Assembly: GCF_024606225.1 (NCBI RefSeq)
Contig: NZ_JAGRPU010000016.1
Coordinates: forward strand, 1-64,000
From: Endozoicomonas sp. ISHI1
GTDB taxonomy: Bacteria > Pseudomonadota > Gammaproteobacteria > Pseudomonadales > Endozoicomonadaceae
Reading direction: 5' to 3'
DNA length: 64,000 nucleotides
This document shows positions 18,330-28,302 of the stretch, in pieces. Each line of letters begins with the position of its first letter. The first letter of the stretch is position 1. Position numbers and translations under genes: made by a program. The notes under the pieces are model-generated. The model was not told the origin of the DNA and did not search any database. It saw only the letters and a list, made by a program, of their open reading frames with translations.

Positions 18330-19984
18330 TCAATAACCCCTCCACAGTTCAGTGATTCTCACCGTGTAATCTGTACAAACGGTCAAGACATTTCGGCCAT
18401 CGGGGCTGAATTTGGCCGAGGTGATCACAAGCCCGTGAGAAATGATGGCTTTTTTTATCCATGACCCATTGGACCTGAGGCCATAAATTTTCGCCGTTTC
18501 ATCTTCACCGGCGGTCACCACGTGGCAGCTATCGGGACTGAAGTCGGCTGAGAGGACTTTGCCCTTATGGGTAATGTTGGCTGTTTCTTTCCATGATCCA
18601 TCACTTTGCAGGCTATAGATTTTTATCGCGTTACCGTCACTGGTGGTGACTATATGGTGGCCATCGGCGCTGAAGCTGGCCGACAAGACCGGAGCATTTT
18701 GGCAAAAGGTGTATTTTGTTTCCCATGATCCATTGGTTTGCCGTTCGTGGATTTTCACCGTTCTGTCATCACTGGCGGTCACCACAAGGCGGTCATCGGG
18801 ACTGAACGAGGCTGATCTGACCCAATGTTTATGGGTAATGGTGATCATTTCTCCCCATAATCCATCGTGTAGGCCATAGATTTTCGCTGTTTTATCGTGA
18901 CTGGCGGTTAATAGATGACGGCCATCGGCACTGAAGGCGGCTGATATGACAAAACAATTATGGGTAATGGTGGTTTTCACTTCCCATGAGCCATGGTGTT
19001 CCTGATGATAGATGGTCGCAGTCTTATCATAACTTGTGATCACCAAATGACTACCATCGGCGCTGACACTGGCCGATATGATTGGAGCATGATGGTTAAT
19101 AGTGTATTTTGCTTCCCATGACCCATCGGTCTCCTGACCGTAGATTTTCAATGTCCCATCATAAGGTTTGGTCAATAGGTGGCGGTCATTAGCACTGAAG
19201 GTGGCTAATTGGATCGGAAGTTCTTTGTCAATGATGGCTTTTACTTTCCATGATCCATCGTCCTCCTGACCACAGATTGTCGCCGTGATATCGGAACAGG
19301 CGGTCAGCATTTGACGGCCATCGGTATTGAAGGTAATTGCTGAGACAAGACTTTTATGGCGAATAGTGGCTATTTCTACCCATGATCCATCGGTCTTCTG
19401 GCCAGTGATTTTCGCTGTTTTATCAGAGCTGGTGGTCGCTACATGGAGGCTATCAGCGCTGAAGGCGGTATTATCAATTCGACCTGAATGGGTAATTTCT
19501 GCTTTTGGCACTAACTTGATGTTTCACATTCAGACATCAGTTTACTGTTGGTGAAAAGGAGCTGAGCAGGAAAATGAGTGGTTGCTCGTTGTTTTATGAG
19601 TGACTCAATGGTGTCCGTGTTAGCAAACGGCTGTAACCAATCACGGATTTGTTGCTCATCTTTTGTCTTAATGGTGGTCCTTAATTGATATTTGTGTGGT
19701 GAAGGAAACCGACGAATCCATGCTCTTTCCAGAGCTTTATCTTCTTTAATAAAGTCGCGAAGATATCTGCATACCTTGGCTAAACAGACAACCTCTCGAA
19801 AACCCAAATAGCGAATAAGCGTAGATTCTAATTCAACGGGAAAATCGAGTAATAAACATGGATTGTTGTATACACTCACCTCTCTACCTGCAATGACACC
19901 TGTTGGTGCCTCCTCCATTTGAAGTTGCTCAGGTGTTGATGAAAGTAATCCATCACTGCTGGAATTGTTTTTCACAGACTCCAT
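18330..19984 (-). pseudogene. F-box-like/WD40-repeat copy 11, broken by a frameshift
   Basis: The N-terminal part (ATG at 19984, F-box-like segment and linker to SKLMSECET) and the C-terminal part (VPKAEITH and nine blades to 18330) are in different frames. Intact copies read CETFKLVPKAEITH here. This copy lacks one base near 19519 (ACTTGATGTTTC against ACTTGAATGTTTC on the + strand), giving CETSS and a stop. Everything else, including promoter and all blades, is intact. The damage is therefore recent, a phase-variation-like event, or a sequencing error. As it stands the propeller would not be made as a fusion with the F-box. Confidence 0.88.
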
Positions 19985-20013
19985 GCCAGATGCCTTTCTA
20001 TCTCCAAAGTCAT

Positions 20014-20042
20014 TATTTATCCTCGCTTGAAAGGACATTCAA
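20014..20042 (-). promoter_or_regulatory. Predicted promoter of array copy 11
   Basis: The clearest example in the array: TTGAAT and TAAATA are separated by exactly 17 bp on the minus strand, with the -10 about 30 bases from the ATG. Confidence 0.6.
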
Positions 20043-20099
20043 AATTGATTCGATCTGTTAGAGTCGTTTTTACAATGGAAGTTCAAAACATTGAGGTCA

Positions 20100-20200
20100 G
20101 TGGAAACAGGGAAAAGAAGAGTTCTGAACCGTGAAGATGATAGAAAGAAGCTTTTTAATAGAGACCACTGTAAAAAATATCATCGGACTTTCGATATATA
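20100..20200 (-). repeat. Array intergenic repeat block, copy d
   Basis: A partial copy of the 2030-2200 block (GAACCGTGAAGATGATAGAAAGAAGC, AGAGACCACTGTAAAA, GGACTTTCGATAT in separate segments). The remaining DNA to 20339 holds no gene that I can support. Confidence 0.45.
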
Positions 20201-20339
20201 TCCTTTAAATTCGTTGGTGTACTGGAGAGTTTTTTCCCGGTTTTATAAGCAGGCACATGGCCACCGTTTCAGTTGGATTTGTGTGTCCACTAAAACGGGT
20301 GAGGTTCACAATCCACTCATTTTTTTGTTGGGTGGTGTT

Positions 20340-20705
20340 TTAGTTGCTGGGGAGACGTTGACGGATGAGTAGCTCTAGTTGTCTTACTTGTTCCCGGGTT
20401 TCTGCATGTTGTTCGTCAGAACGCTTGAAACCTGCAAGCATGGCTTCCGCCAGGGCAGAGACATCGGCTTTAACGCCTGCAATTTTTTGATCCTGCTCAG
20501 CGAATTGTGTACGCATTTTTTGATCCTGCTCAGCGAATTGTGTACGCATTTTTTGATCCTGCTGAGTGAATCGTGTACGCATTTCCTGCCGTGTTGCCAA
20601 TATTTCCTGGTGTGTATCACCGGTGATTTTGATGAGGCTACGCACTGCGCTATCCAGAGAATCAAAATGTGATTCCAATCGCTCTACTCTTGCTTCTAAT
20701 AACAT
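20340..20705 (-). CDS. Small coiled-coil protein B with tandem repeats
   Basis: This 121-residue helical, charged protein is homologous to protein A (8728-9027) at both ends (VERLESHFDSLDSAVRSL; QLELLIRQRLPSN). The middle contains three tandem 11-residue units (MRTRFTQQDQK, MRTQFAEQDQK, MRTQFAEQDQK) that extend the predicted coiled coil. It lies directly upstream of the frameshifted copy 11, in the same orientation. Function unknown. The repeats allow length change in steps of 11 residues without breaking the frame. Confidence 0.72.
   Translation of the reverse strand: MLLEARVERLESHFDSLDSAVRSLIKITGDTHQEILATRQEMRTRFTQQDQKMRTQFAEQDQKMRTQFAEQDQKIAGVKADVSALAEAMLAGFKRSDEQHAETREQVRQLELLIRQRLPSN
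20483..20581 (-). repeat. Three tandem 33-bp units inside coiled-coil gene B
   Basis: Units at 20483-20515 and 20516-20548 are identical. The third (20549-20581) differs at a few positions. Each unit encodes one 11-residue coiled-coil segment. Confidence 0.85.
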
Positions 20706-20817
20706 TGGGACTACTCACGTTGTATTTATGGAGTAACCAGCATAGCAGAGACTGACACAAAGACACCAAACACTGTTTTTTTAATGGGTTCTTGGCAAAA
20801 CCAGGCTCATTCGATCA

Positions 20818-22488
20818 TCAATCGCCCCTCCACAGTTCAGTGATTCTCGCCGTGTAATCTGCACAGACGGCCACGACATTTCGCCCATCGGGGCTGAATT
20901 TGGCTGAGGTGATCACCGGCCCGTGAGAAATGATGGCTTTTTTTATCCACGACCCATCGGGCCCAAGGCCATAAATTTTCGCCGCTTTGTCATCACCGGC
21001 GGTCACCACGAGGCAGCTATCGGGACTGAAGTTGGCTGAGAGGACATAACGCTCATGGGTAATGCTGGCTGTTTCTTCCCATGATCCATCCGCCTGCAGG
21101 CTGTAGATTTTTATCGTGTCAAGGCAATCGGTGGTGACTATATGGTGGCCATCGGCGCTGAAGGTGGCTGACAAGACCCAAGCATTTTGGCAAAAGGTGT
21201 ATTTTGTTTCCCATAATCCATTGGTTTGCCGTTCGTGGATTTTCACAGTTTTGTCCAGACTGGCAGTCACCACAAGGCGGTCATCGGGACTGAAAGAGGC
21301 TGATTTGACCGCATTTTTATGGGTAATGGTGGTCATTTCTCCCCATGATCCATCGGCCTGCGGGCCATAGATTTTCGCCGTGCCATCCAAACTTGCGGTC
21401 ACCAAAGAGCGGCCATCGGCGCTGAAGGTGGCTGAGCTGACAGAATCATTATGGTAAATAGTGGTTTTTACTCCCCATGTGCCATCGTGTTCCAGACCAT
21501 AAATTGTTGCATTCTTATCATGCTTATCATCAGTTAAGACAAACAAATGATTGGCATCGGCGCTGAAGCCGACCGACGTGACCAGAGCATTGTGGTGAAT
21601 AGTGTATTTTGCTTCCCATGATCCATCAGTCTCCTGTTCATAGATTTTCAATGTTCCATATACACAGGCGGTCAATAGTTGCTGGTCATTTGCACTGAAG
21701 GTGGCTGAGATGACCGGCGATTTATGGTAAATAATGGCTTTTACTTTCCATGATCCATCGTCGTCCTGACCACAGATTTTCACCATGGGATCGGAACAGA
21801 CGGTCGCCATTTGACGGCCATCGGTAGTGAAGGTGGCTGATAAGAAACAAGTTTTATGGTCAATGGTAGCTTTTGTTTCCCATGATCCATCGGTCTTCTG
21901 GCCTGTGATGATCGCTCTTTTATCAAAGCTGGTAGTCACCACATGGAGGTTATCAGCACTGAAGTCGGCATCATAGATTTGGCATGAATGGGTAATTTTT
22001 GCTTTTGGCACTAATTTGAATGTTTCACATTCAGACATCAGTTTACTGTAGGTGAAAAGCAGCTGAGCAGGAAAATGAGTGGTTTCTCGTTGCTTTATGA
22101 GTGACTCAATGGTGTCCGTGTTAGCAAACGGCTGTAACCAATCACGGATTTGTTGCTCATCTTTTGTCTTAATGGTGGTCCTTAATTGATATTTCTGTGG
22201 AGAAGGAAACCGGCGAATCCAGGCTCTTTCCAGAGCTTTATCTTCTTTAATAAAATCGCGAAGATATCTGCACACCTTGGCTAAACGGGTAATCTCTCGA
22301 AAACCCAAATAGCGAATAAGCACAGATTCTAGTTCAACGGGCAAATCGAGTAATAAACATTGATTGTTGTTATAGACACTCACTTCTCTACCTGCATTGA
22401 TACCCGTTGGCGCTTGCTCTATTTGAAGCGACTCAGGTGTTGACGGGAGTAGCCCGTCAACGCTGGGATGGTTGTCCATAACATTCAT
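20818..22488 (-). CDS. F-box-like/WD40-repeat protein, array copy 12
   Basis: The predicted protein has 556 residues. The N-terminal module is of the copy 7-9 type (IKEDKALERAWIRRFPSPQ) but shares LRTTIKTKDEQQIRDWLQPFAN with the frameshifted copy 11, its closest relative. Blade 4 carries a small insertion (LTDDKHDKNATIYG). Nine blades, ending ITELWRGD. The start is the ATG at 22488 aligned with the paralogs. Confidence 0.86.
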   Translation of the reverse strand: MNVMDNHPSVDGLLPSTPESLQIEQAPTGINAGREVSVYNNNQCLLLDLPVELESVLIRYLGFREITRLAKVCRYLRDFIKEDKALERAWIRRFPSPQKYQLRTTIKTKDEQQIRDWLQPFANTDTIESLIKQRETTHFPAQLLFTYSKLMSECETFKLVPKAKITHSCQIYDADFSADNLHVVTTSFDKRAIITGQKTDGSWETKATIDHKTCFLSATFTTDGRQMATVCSDPMVKICGQDDDGSWKVKAIIYHKSPVISATFSANDQQLLTACVYGTLKIYEQETDGSWEAKYTIHHNALVTSVGFSADANHLFVLTDDKHDKNATIYGLEHDGTWGVKTTIYHNDSVSSATFSADGRSLVTASLDGTAKIYGPQADGSWGEMTTITHKNAVKSASFSPDDRLVVTASLDKTVKIHERQTNGLWETKYTFCQNAWVLSATFSADGHHIVTTDCLDTIKIYSLQADGSWEETASITHERYVLSANFSPDSCLVVTAGDDKAAKIYGLGPDGSWIKKAIISHGPVITSAKFSPDGRNVVAVCADYTARITELWRGD

Positions 22489-22509
22489 GCCTTATTTCTC
22501 CATAGCTAG

Positions 22510-22539
22510 TAGTTATCCTCTCTAAGAAAGGACATTCAA
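22510..22539 (-). promoter_or_regulatory. Predicted promoter of array copy 12
   Basis: TTGAAT and a variant -10, TAACTA, are 18 bp apart on the minus strand. Confidence 0.42.
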
Positions 22540-22652
22540 AATGAATTCGATAGGTTGGATTCGGTTTTTTGATGAAAGTTCACACGATTGAGGTCAGTGA
22601 AAGCAGGAAAAAAACAGAGCCCTGATCCGGAAAAATTCTTCAAGCTCATGGA

Positions 22653-24359
22653 TCACAATAGGATGCACCAAACCTGAGACGGAGGGTAGATTACACCCCT
22701 TCGATCAACATCGTCCTTCCGTAGTTCAGTGATTCTCGCACTGAAATCATTACTGATGGTCACTACATATCGGTCATCGGGACTGAAGTGGGCTGAGTTG
22801 ATGGGTTCCTCGTGTTGGATGGTGGCTTTTCCCAGCCATGACCCATCGGCCCGTTGACCACAAATTTTCGCCGTGCCATCCAAACTGGCGGTTACCACAT
22901 GACAACCATCGGCACTGAAGGTGGCTGTGAAGACTCTGTGCCCATGGGTAATGCAGGCTTCTTCCAGCCATGACCCGTCGGTCTGGAGACCACTGATTTT
23001 TGCCGTCTTATCATAACTGGCGGTCACCACATGCTGACAATCGGCACTGAAGGTAGCTGAGGTGACCTCTCCGTTGTGGGAAATGCAGGCTTTTTCTTGC
23101 CATGATGAAGCACCCTTCAGGCTATAGATTTTCACCTTGCCATCCCAGCTGGCGGTCACCACATGGCAGCTATCAGCACTGAAGGTGGCTGCGGTGAGAG
23201 AATCATCATGATCAATCGTGGCTGCTTTTCTCCATGATCCATCGGCCTGCTGGTCATAGATACTTGCCGCGCGAGGTGAATTGAAGGTTAACAGGTGGCA
23301 GCTGTCGGCGCTGAAATGGACGATTTTGCTCTGGTTTCGAATGGTGGCTTTTTCCATCCATGATCCATTGACTCTCTTGTCATAGATTTTAACAGTGCAA
23401 CGTTCATCCCGGATCGCCAGAAGACTCTCATCGACACTGAGCTTGGCATTAGCGACCGGACAGGTATGGTAAATAGTGCCCTCTAATTCCCATGATCCAT
23501 TGTCCCCCTCAGCAAAGATTTTCACCGTGTGATCTGGATTGGCAGTCACCAGACGGCTGCCGTCAATACTGAAGGTAACTGAATTGACTTTGGGAACATG
23601 GGGAACGGTGGCTTTTACTCCCCATGTTCCATTGTCTGACTGACTATAGATATTGAATGTCTTATCATAAAAGGTGGCTAACACATAACAGCCATCAGAG
23701 CTAAAGCTGGCCGACCTGACTGAACGACTATGGATAATAGTGTCTTTTTCTGCCCAGTTTCCACCACTCTCCTGTTCATAGATTTTCAACGCCCTATCTA
23801 AACTGGCGGTCACTACACGACGGCTGTCGGCACTGAAGCTGGCTGTGTTGACACCGAAATTATGGATGATTTCGGCTTTTTTTGTCAGCTTGAATGTTTT
23901 ACATTGAGACATCAGTTTACTGTTGGTGAACAGGAGCTGAGGATGAAAAAAAGTACTTTGTTGTTGTTTTAAAAGTGACTCGATAGTGTCCTTATTTGCA
24001 AACGGCTTCAACCAATCACAGAGTTGTTGTGTATCTTTAGTCGTAATCATCGCCTGTAGTTGATATTGGTGTGGTGAAGGAAACCGGCGATACCATGCTC
24101 TTTCCATCGCTTTATCATTTTTAACAAAATCGCGAAGATACCTGCATACCTTTGCTAAACGGGTAATCTCGCGAAAACCCAAATAGCGAATAATTATTGA
24201 TTTTGTTTCGTCGGGCAAACAGAGGAATGGAGATTGATTTTGGTGATATACAATAACGTCCCTGCCTGCACAGACACCCGTTGCTGCTTCCTCCATTCGA
24301 GGTTGCTTCGTTGGCAGGGGTGAACCGTCATCGCTGGAATGGTTGTTCAGAGGGTTCAT
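22653..24359 (-). CDS. F-box-like/WD40-repeat protein, array copy 13
   Basis: The predicted protein has 568 residues. The F-box-like segment is FLCLPDETKSIIIRYLGF, the linker YRRFPSPHQYQLQAMITTKD, and nine blades follow. Blades 4 and 5 are strongly degenerate (SIYDQQADGSW without the upstream Asp; blade 5 shortened to KIVHFSADS). After the family ending ITELRKDD it carries an extra 14 or so residues (VDRRGVIYPPSQVWCILL), read into what is intergenic DNA in other copies, so its stop has moved. Confidence 0.85.
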   Translation of the reverse strand: MNPLNNHSSDDGSPLPTKQPRMEEAATGVCAGRDVIVYHQNQSPFLCLPDETKSIIIRYLGFREITRLAKVCRYLRDFVKNDKAMERAWYRRFPSPHQYQLQAMITTKDTQQLCDWLKPFANKDTIESLLKQQQSTFFHPQLLFTNSKLMSQCKTFKLTKKAEIIHNFGVNTASFSADSRRVVTASLDRALKIYEQESGGNWAEKDTIIHSRSVRSASFSSDGCYVLATFYDKTFNIYSQSDNGTWGVKATVPHVPKVNSVTFSIDGSRLVTANPDHTVKIFAEGDNGSWELEGTIYHTCPVANAKLSVDESLLAIRDERCTVKIYDKRVNGSWMEKATIRNQSKIVHFSADSCHLLTFNSPRAASIYDQQADGSWRKAATIDHDDSLTAATFSADSCHVVTASWDGKVKIYSLKGASSWQEKACISHNGEVTSATFSADCQHVVTASYDKTAKISGLQTDGSWLEEACITHGHRVFTATFSADGCHVVTASLDGTAKICGQRADGSWLGKATIQHEEPINSAHFSPDDRYVVTISNDFSARITELRKDDVDRRGVIYPPSQVWCILL

Positions 24360-24388
24360 GCCTGGCTCCTCCAGAGCTTCAAAGTCAG

Positions 24389-24418
24389 TGTTTATCCTCG
24401 CTCAGAGAGGACATTCAA
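24389..24418 (-). promoter_or_regulatory. Predicted promoter of array copy 13
   Basis: TTGAAT and TAAACA are 18 bp apart on the minus strand. Confidence 0.45.
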
Positions 24419-24522
24419 AATTGATTCGAGTGATTAGACTGGGTTTTATGATGAAAGTTCATAAAATTGAGGTCAGCTTCCCAGGCAACAAAAGAGCCCC
24501 GATCCATACGCTCATTCAACCA

Positions 24523-26190
24523 TCAACTCCTCTTGCGTAGTTCAGTGATTCTCACCTTGTTATCTTGACTGACGGTCACCACATTTCGGCTATCGGCGCT
24601 GAAGCTGGCTGCGGTGAATCCTGTCTTTTGTTGAATGGCGGCTTTTTGCAGCCATGAGCCATTGGCCTCCAGGCCATAAATGTTTACGACACCATCAACA
24701 CTGGCGGTCACCACATGGCAAGCATCGGCACTGAAGCTGGCCGAGATAACCTTATCCTGGTGGACAATGTTGGCTTTTAGTTTCCATGAGCCATCGGTCT
24801 GCAGGCTACTGATTTTCGCTGTGCCGTCATCACTGGCGGTCACCACATGCTGGCAATCGGCACTGAAGTTTGCTGAGGTGACCATTTTATCGTGTTCAAT
24901 GCAGGCTTTTTCTTCCCATGATCCAGCATTCTGGCTATGGATTTTCGCCTTATGATCTTCGCTGGCGGTCACCACATGGAGGCAGTCGGCGCTGAAATTG
25001 GCTGATTTGATCAAGGCATCATGTTTAATTACGCCCATTTTTTTCCATGATCCATCAGCCTGCAGATCACAGATTATCGCTCTGTGAGCAAAAGTGGTGA
25101 TGACCAGATGGCAGCTATCGGCACTGAAGTGAGACGGGCCGACTCCGGACCCTGTTTGAATGGAAGATGTTACTGCCCATAATCCAGCTGCTGACTGGCC
25201 AAGGATTTCAATAAAGAACTTCGCACCATAGATAATTATCATGTGATGGCCATCAGGGCTAAGCCGGCTCGACCAGATCGTATTATTATGAAAAGCGTCC
25301 TTTGGTTCCCATGATCCATTGTTCCCCCGACCAGTGATTTTCACCGAATCACCAAAACCGACAGTCACCACGCGGCGACCATCACCAATGAAAGTGGCTG
25401 AAACGACGTAATTATTATGGGTAATGATGGCTTTTTCTTCCCATGAGCCATCGTCCTCCAGACCATAGATTTTCGCTGTACCATCAAGACTGGCGGTTAT
25501 CAGATAGCGGCCATCGGGACTAAAAACGGCTAATCTGACCCAATTATAATGGATAATGATGGCTTTTTGTTTCCACGAGCCATCGTCCTCCAGACCATAG
25601 ATTTTCGCTGTATTATCGCGACTGGCGGTTACCAGATGTTGGCCATCGGGGCTGAAATTGGCTTCATAGACTCTATCACCATGGGTAATTTCGAGTTTTT
25701 CTACTAACTCAAATTCTTTACACAGAGACATCAACTTACTGTTGGTGAAAAGTAACTGAACAGGGAAATGAATATTCTTTTGTTGTTTTATGAGTGACTC
25801 GATAGTGCCCGCATCAGCAAACGGCTTCAACCAAGCACGGAGTTGGTGCTCGTTTTTAGTCTTAATGGTGTTCTTTAGTTGATATTGGTGTGGTGAAGGA
25901 AACGGAGGAAACCGGCGACTCCATGCTCTTTCCAAAGCTTTTTCTGCTTTAACAAAATCGCGAAGATATTTGCATACCTTGGCTAAACAAATAATCTCCC
26001 GAAAACCCAAATAGCGGATGATCCTGAGTTTTGGTACGTCGGTCAAACAGAGGAATAAAGATTCATTGTTGTTATGTAAAGTAACGTCCCTGCCTGCACT
26101 GACACCCGTTGGTGCTTGCTCCAGTTGAGGTTGCGCAGGTCTTGTCGAGACGGGTTCGTCAATGCTCGAACCGCTTTTCATAGAGTCCAT
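24523..26190 (-). CDS. F-box-like/WD40-repeat protein, array copy 14
   Basis: The predicted protein has 555 residues from the ATG at 26190, chosen because AAGGA lies seven bases before it; an in-frame upstream start would add 14 residues with no support from paralogs. Copies 14 and 15 share a three-residue insertion in the linker (RRFPPFPSPHQ / RRFPSFPSPHQ) and nearly identical blades 1, 3, 6, 7, 8 and 9, so they are a recent duplicate pair. Blade 4 is degenerate (IEILGQSAAGLWAV). Nine blades, ending ITELRKRS. Confidence 0.86.
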   Translation of the reverse strand: MDSMKSGSSIDEPVSTRPAQPQLEQAPTGVSAGRDVTLHNNNESLFLCLTDVPKLRIIRYLGFREIICLAKVCKYLRDFVKAEKALERAWSRRFPPFPSPHQYQLKNTIKTKNEHQLRAWLKPFADAGTIESLIKQQKNIHFPVQLLFTNSKLMSLCKEFELVEKLEITHGDRVYEANFSPDGQHLVTASRDNTAKIYGLEDDGSWKQKAIIIHYNWVRLAVFSPDGRYLITASLDGTAKIYGLEDDGSWEEKAIITHNNYVVSATFIGDGRRVVTVGFGDSVKITGRGNNGSWEPKDAFHNNTIWSSRLSPDGHHMIIIYGAKFFIEILGQSAAGLWAVTSSIQTGSGVGPSHFSADSCHLVITTFAHRAIICDLQADGSWKKMGVIKHDALIKSANFSADCLHVVTASEDHKAKIHSQNAGSWEEKACIEHDKMVTSANFSADCQHVVTASDDGTAKISSLQTDGSWKLKANIVHQDKVISASFSADACHVVTASVDGVVNIYGLEANGSWLQKAAIQQKTGFTAASFSADSRNVVTVSQDNKVRITELRKRS

Positions 26191-26219
26191 ACTCGATTCC
26201 TTTATAGCTCCAAATTCAG

Positions 26220-26249
26220 TATTCACCCTCACTTAGAAAGGACATTAAA
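26220..26249 (-). promoter_or_regulatory. Predicted promoter of array copy 14
   Basis: TTTAAT and TGAATA are 18 bp apart on the minus strand. Confidence 0.42.
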
Positions 26250-26356
26250 AATTAATTAGATCTGTTGGAGTCGGTTTTATAACAGAAGTTCAAAAAATAT
26301 TGAGGTCAGTGAAACTAAGCAACCGCAGAGCCCTGATCCATTCGCTCATTCAACCA

Positions 26357-28024
26357 TCAATTCTTCTTGCGTAGTTCAGTGATTCTCACCTTGTTATCTT
26401 GACTGACGATCACCACATTTCGGCTATCGGCGCTGAAGCTGGCTGAGGTGAATCCGGTCTTTTTTTGAATGGCTGCTTTTTGCAGCCATGAGCCATTGGC
26501 CTCCAGGCCATAAATGTTTACGACACCATCAACACTGGCGGTCACCAGATGGCAAGCATCAGCACTGAAGCTGGCCGAGAGAACCTTATCCTGGTGGACA
26601 ATGTTGGCTTTTAGTTTCCATGAGCCATCGGTCTGCAGGCTACTGATTTTCGCCGTGTTATCATCGCTGGCGGTCACCACATGCTGGCAATCGGCACTGA
26701 AGTTTGCTGAGGTGACCACTTTATCGTGTTCAACGCAGGCTTTTTCTTCCCATGATCCAGCATTCTGGCTATGGATTTTCGCCTTATGATCTTCACTGGC
26801 GGTCACCACATGGAGGCAGTCGGCGCTAAAATTGGCTGATTTGATCCAGAAACCATGTTTAATTGTGCCCATTTTTTTCCACGATCCATCAGCCAGCAGG
26901 TCACAGATTATCGCTGTACTAGCAAAAGTGATGATGACCAGATGGCAGCTATCGGCACTGAACCGGGCCGAGCGGGCTCCGGACTCGGTTTGAATGGTAG
27001 ATGTTACTGCCCATAATCCAGCAGCTGACTGACCATGGATTTCAATAACGAAATTTACAGCATAGAAAATTATCATGTGATGGCCATCAGGGCTAAGCCG
27101 GGTCGAGCAGATCGTATTTTTATGAAAAGCGTCCTCTAGTTCCCATGATTCATTGTTCCCCCGACCAGTGATTTTCACCGAATCACCAAAACTGGCAGTC
27201 ACCACGCGGCGACCATCACCAATGAAGGTGGCTGAAACGAGGTAATTATTATGGGTAATGATGGTTTTTTCTTCCCATGAGCCATCGTCCTCCAGACCAT
27301 ATATTTTCGCTGTAGCATCGTGACCGGCGGTTATCAGATAGCGGCCATCGGGGCTAAAAATGGCTGTTCTGACCCATTCATCATGGGTAATGATGGCTTT
27401 TCGTTTCCACGAGCCATCATCCTCCAGACCATAGATTTTCGCTGTTTTATCGCGACTGGCGGTTACCAGATGTTGGCCATCGGGGCTGAAATTGGCTTCG
27501 TAGACTCTATCACCATGGGTAATTTCGAGTTTTTCCACTAACTCGAATTTTTTACATAGAGTCATCAGTTTACTGTTGGTGAAAAGTAACTGCGCAGGAA
27601 AATGAATATTCTCTTGTTGTTTTATGAGCAACTCAATAGTCTCCTTATTTGCAAACGGCTTCAACCAAGCACGGAGTTGGTGCTCATCTTTTGTATTAAT
27701 GGTGGTCTTCAGTTGATATTGGTGTGGTGAAGGAAACGAAGGAAAACGGCGATTCCATGCTCTTTCCAGAGCTATATTTTGTTTAACAAGATCGCGAAAA
27801 TATTTGCATACCTTTGCTAACCGGGTAACCTCTCGCAAACCCAGACAGCGAATAATTTTTGAATGTATTAATTCGGGCAACTCTAAGAATGGGGAGTTAT
27901 TGTTGTGATACAGAGTAACGTCCCTGCTTTCACTGACACCCGTTGCTGCTTCGTCCAGCTGAGTTTGTTCAAATGTTCGCGAGAGCGGTTCGTGTATGCT
28001 GAAATTGCTCTTAATAGGGTTCAT
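26357..28024 (-). CDS. F-box-like/WD40-repeat protein, array copy 15
   Basis: The predicted 555-residue protein is the sister of copy 14. The blades are very similar but the N-terminal 60 residues differ: here the F-box-like segment is FLELPELIHSKIIRCLGL, close to copy 16 (LPELIHLKIIRCLSF), whereas copy 14 has FLCLTDVPKLRIIRYLGF. The pair thus differs most in the F-box-like part, the reverse of copies 7 and 8. Nine blades, ending ITELRKKN. Confidence 0.86.
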   Translation of the reverse strand: MNPIKSNFSIHEPLSRTFEQTQLDEAATGVSESRDVTLYHNNNSPFLELPELIHSKIIRCLGLREVTRLAKVCKYFRDLVKQNIALERAWNRRFPSFPSPHQYQLKTTINTKDEHQLRAWLKPFANKETIELLIKQQENIHFPAQLLFTNSKLMTLCKKFELVEKLEITHGDRVYEANFSPDGQHLVTASRDKTAKIYGLEDDGSWKRKAIITHDEWVRTAIFSPDGRYLITAGHDATAKIYGLEDDGSWEEKTIITHNNYLVSATFIGDGRRVVTASFGDSVKITGRGNNESWELEDAFHKNTICSTRLSPDGHHMIIFYAVNFVIEIHGQSAAGLWAVTSTIQTESGARSARFSADSCHLVIITFASTAIICDLLADGSWKKMGTIKHGFWIKSANFSADCLHVVTASEDHKAKIHSQNAGSWEEKACVEHDKVVTSANFSADCQHVVTASDDNTAKISSLQTDGSWKLKANIVHQDKVLSASFSADACHLVTASVDGVVNIYGLEANGSWLQKAAIQKKTGFTSASFSADSRNVVIVSQDNKVRITELRKKN

Positions 28025-28053
28025 CCCTGATTTCTCCGTAGCTCCAAATTCAG

Positions 28054-28083
28054 TATTTATGCTCGCTTGGAAAGGACATTTAA
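28054..28083 (-). promoter_or_regulatory. Predicted promoter of array copy 15
   Basis: TTAAAT and TAAATA are 18 bp apart on the minus strand. Confidence 0.5.
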
Positions 28084-28139
28084 AATGGATTCGATCTGTT
28101 GGAGTCGGTTTTATAGTATAAGTTCAAAAATATTGAGGT

Positions 28140-28300
28140 CAGTGGAACTCAGTTAAAGAAGAGCACTGATACGGGAAAATAACAGAGAGAAACTTTTTTA
28201 TTGAGAGCCCGCTGCAAAAGTTGTAGTCAGGTACTCAACATAATGCTGTTTTTAAATCGGTTATCATCAAAAAGACGCTTAATTGCAGGTTGTTTTAGTG
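28140..28300 (-). repeat. Array intergenic repeat block, copy e
   Basis: Closely similar to blocks a and b (AACTTTTTTATTGAGAG, TGCTGTTTTTAAATCGG, GACGCTTAATTGCAGG). Confidence 0.58.
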
Positions 28301-28302
28301 GC

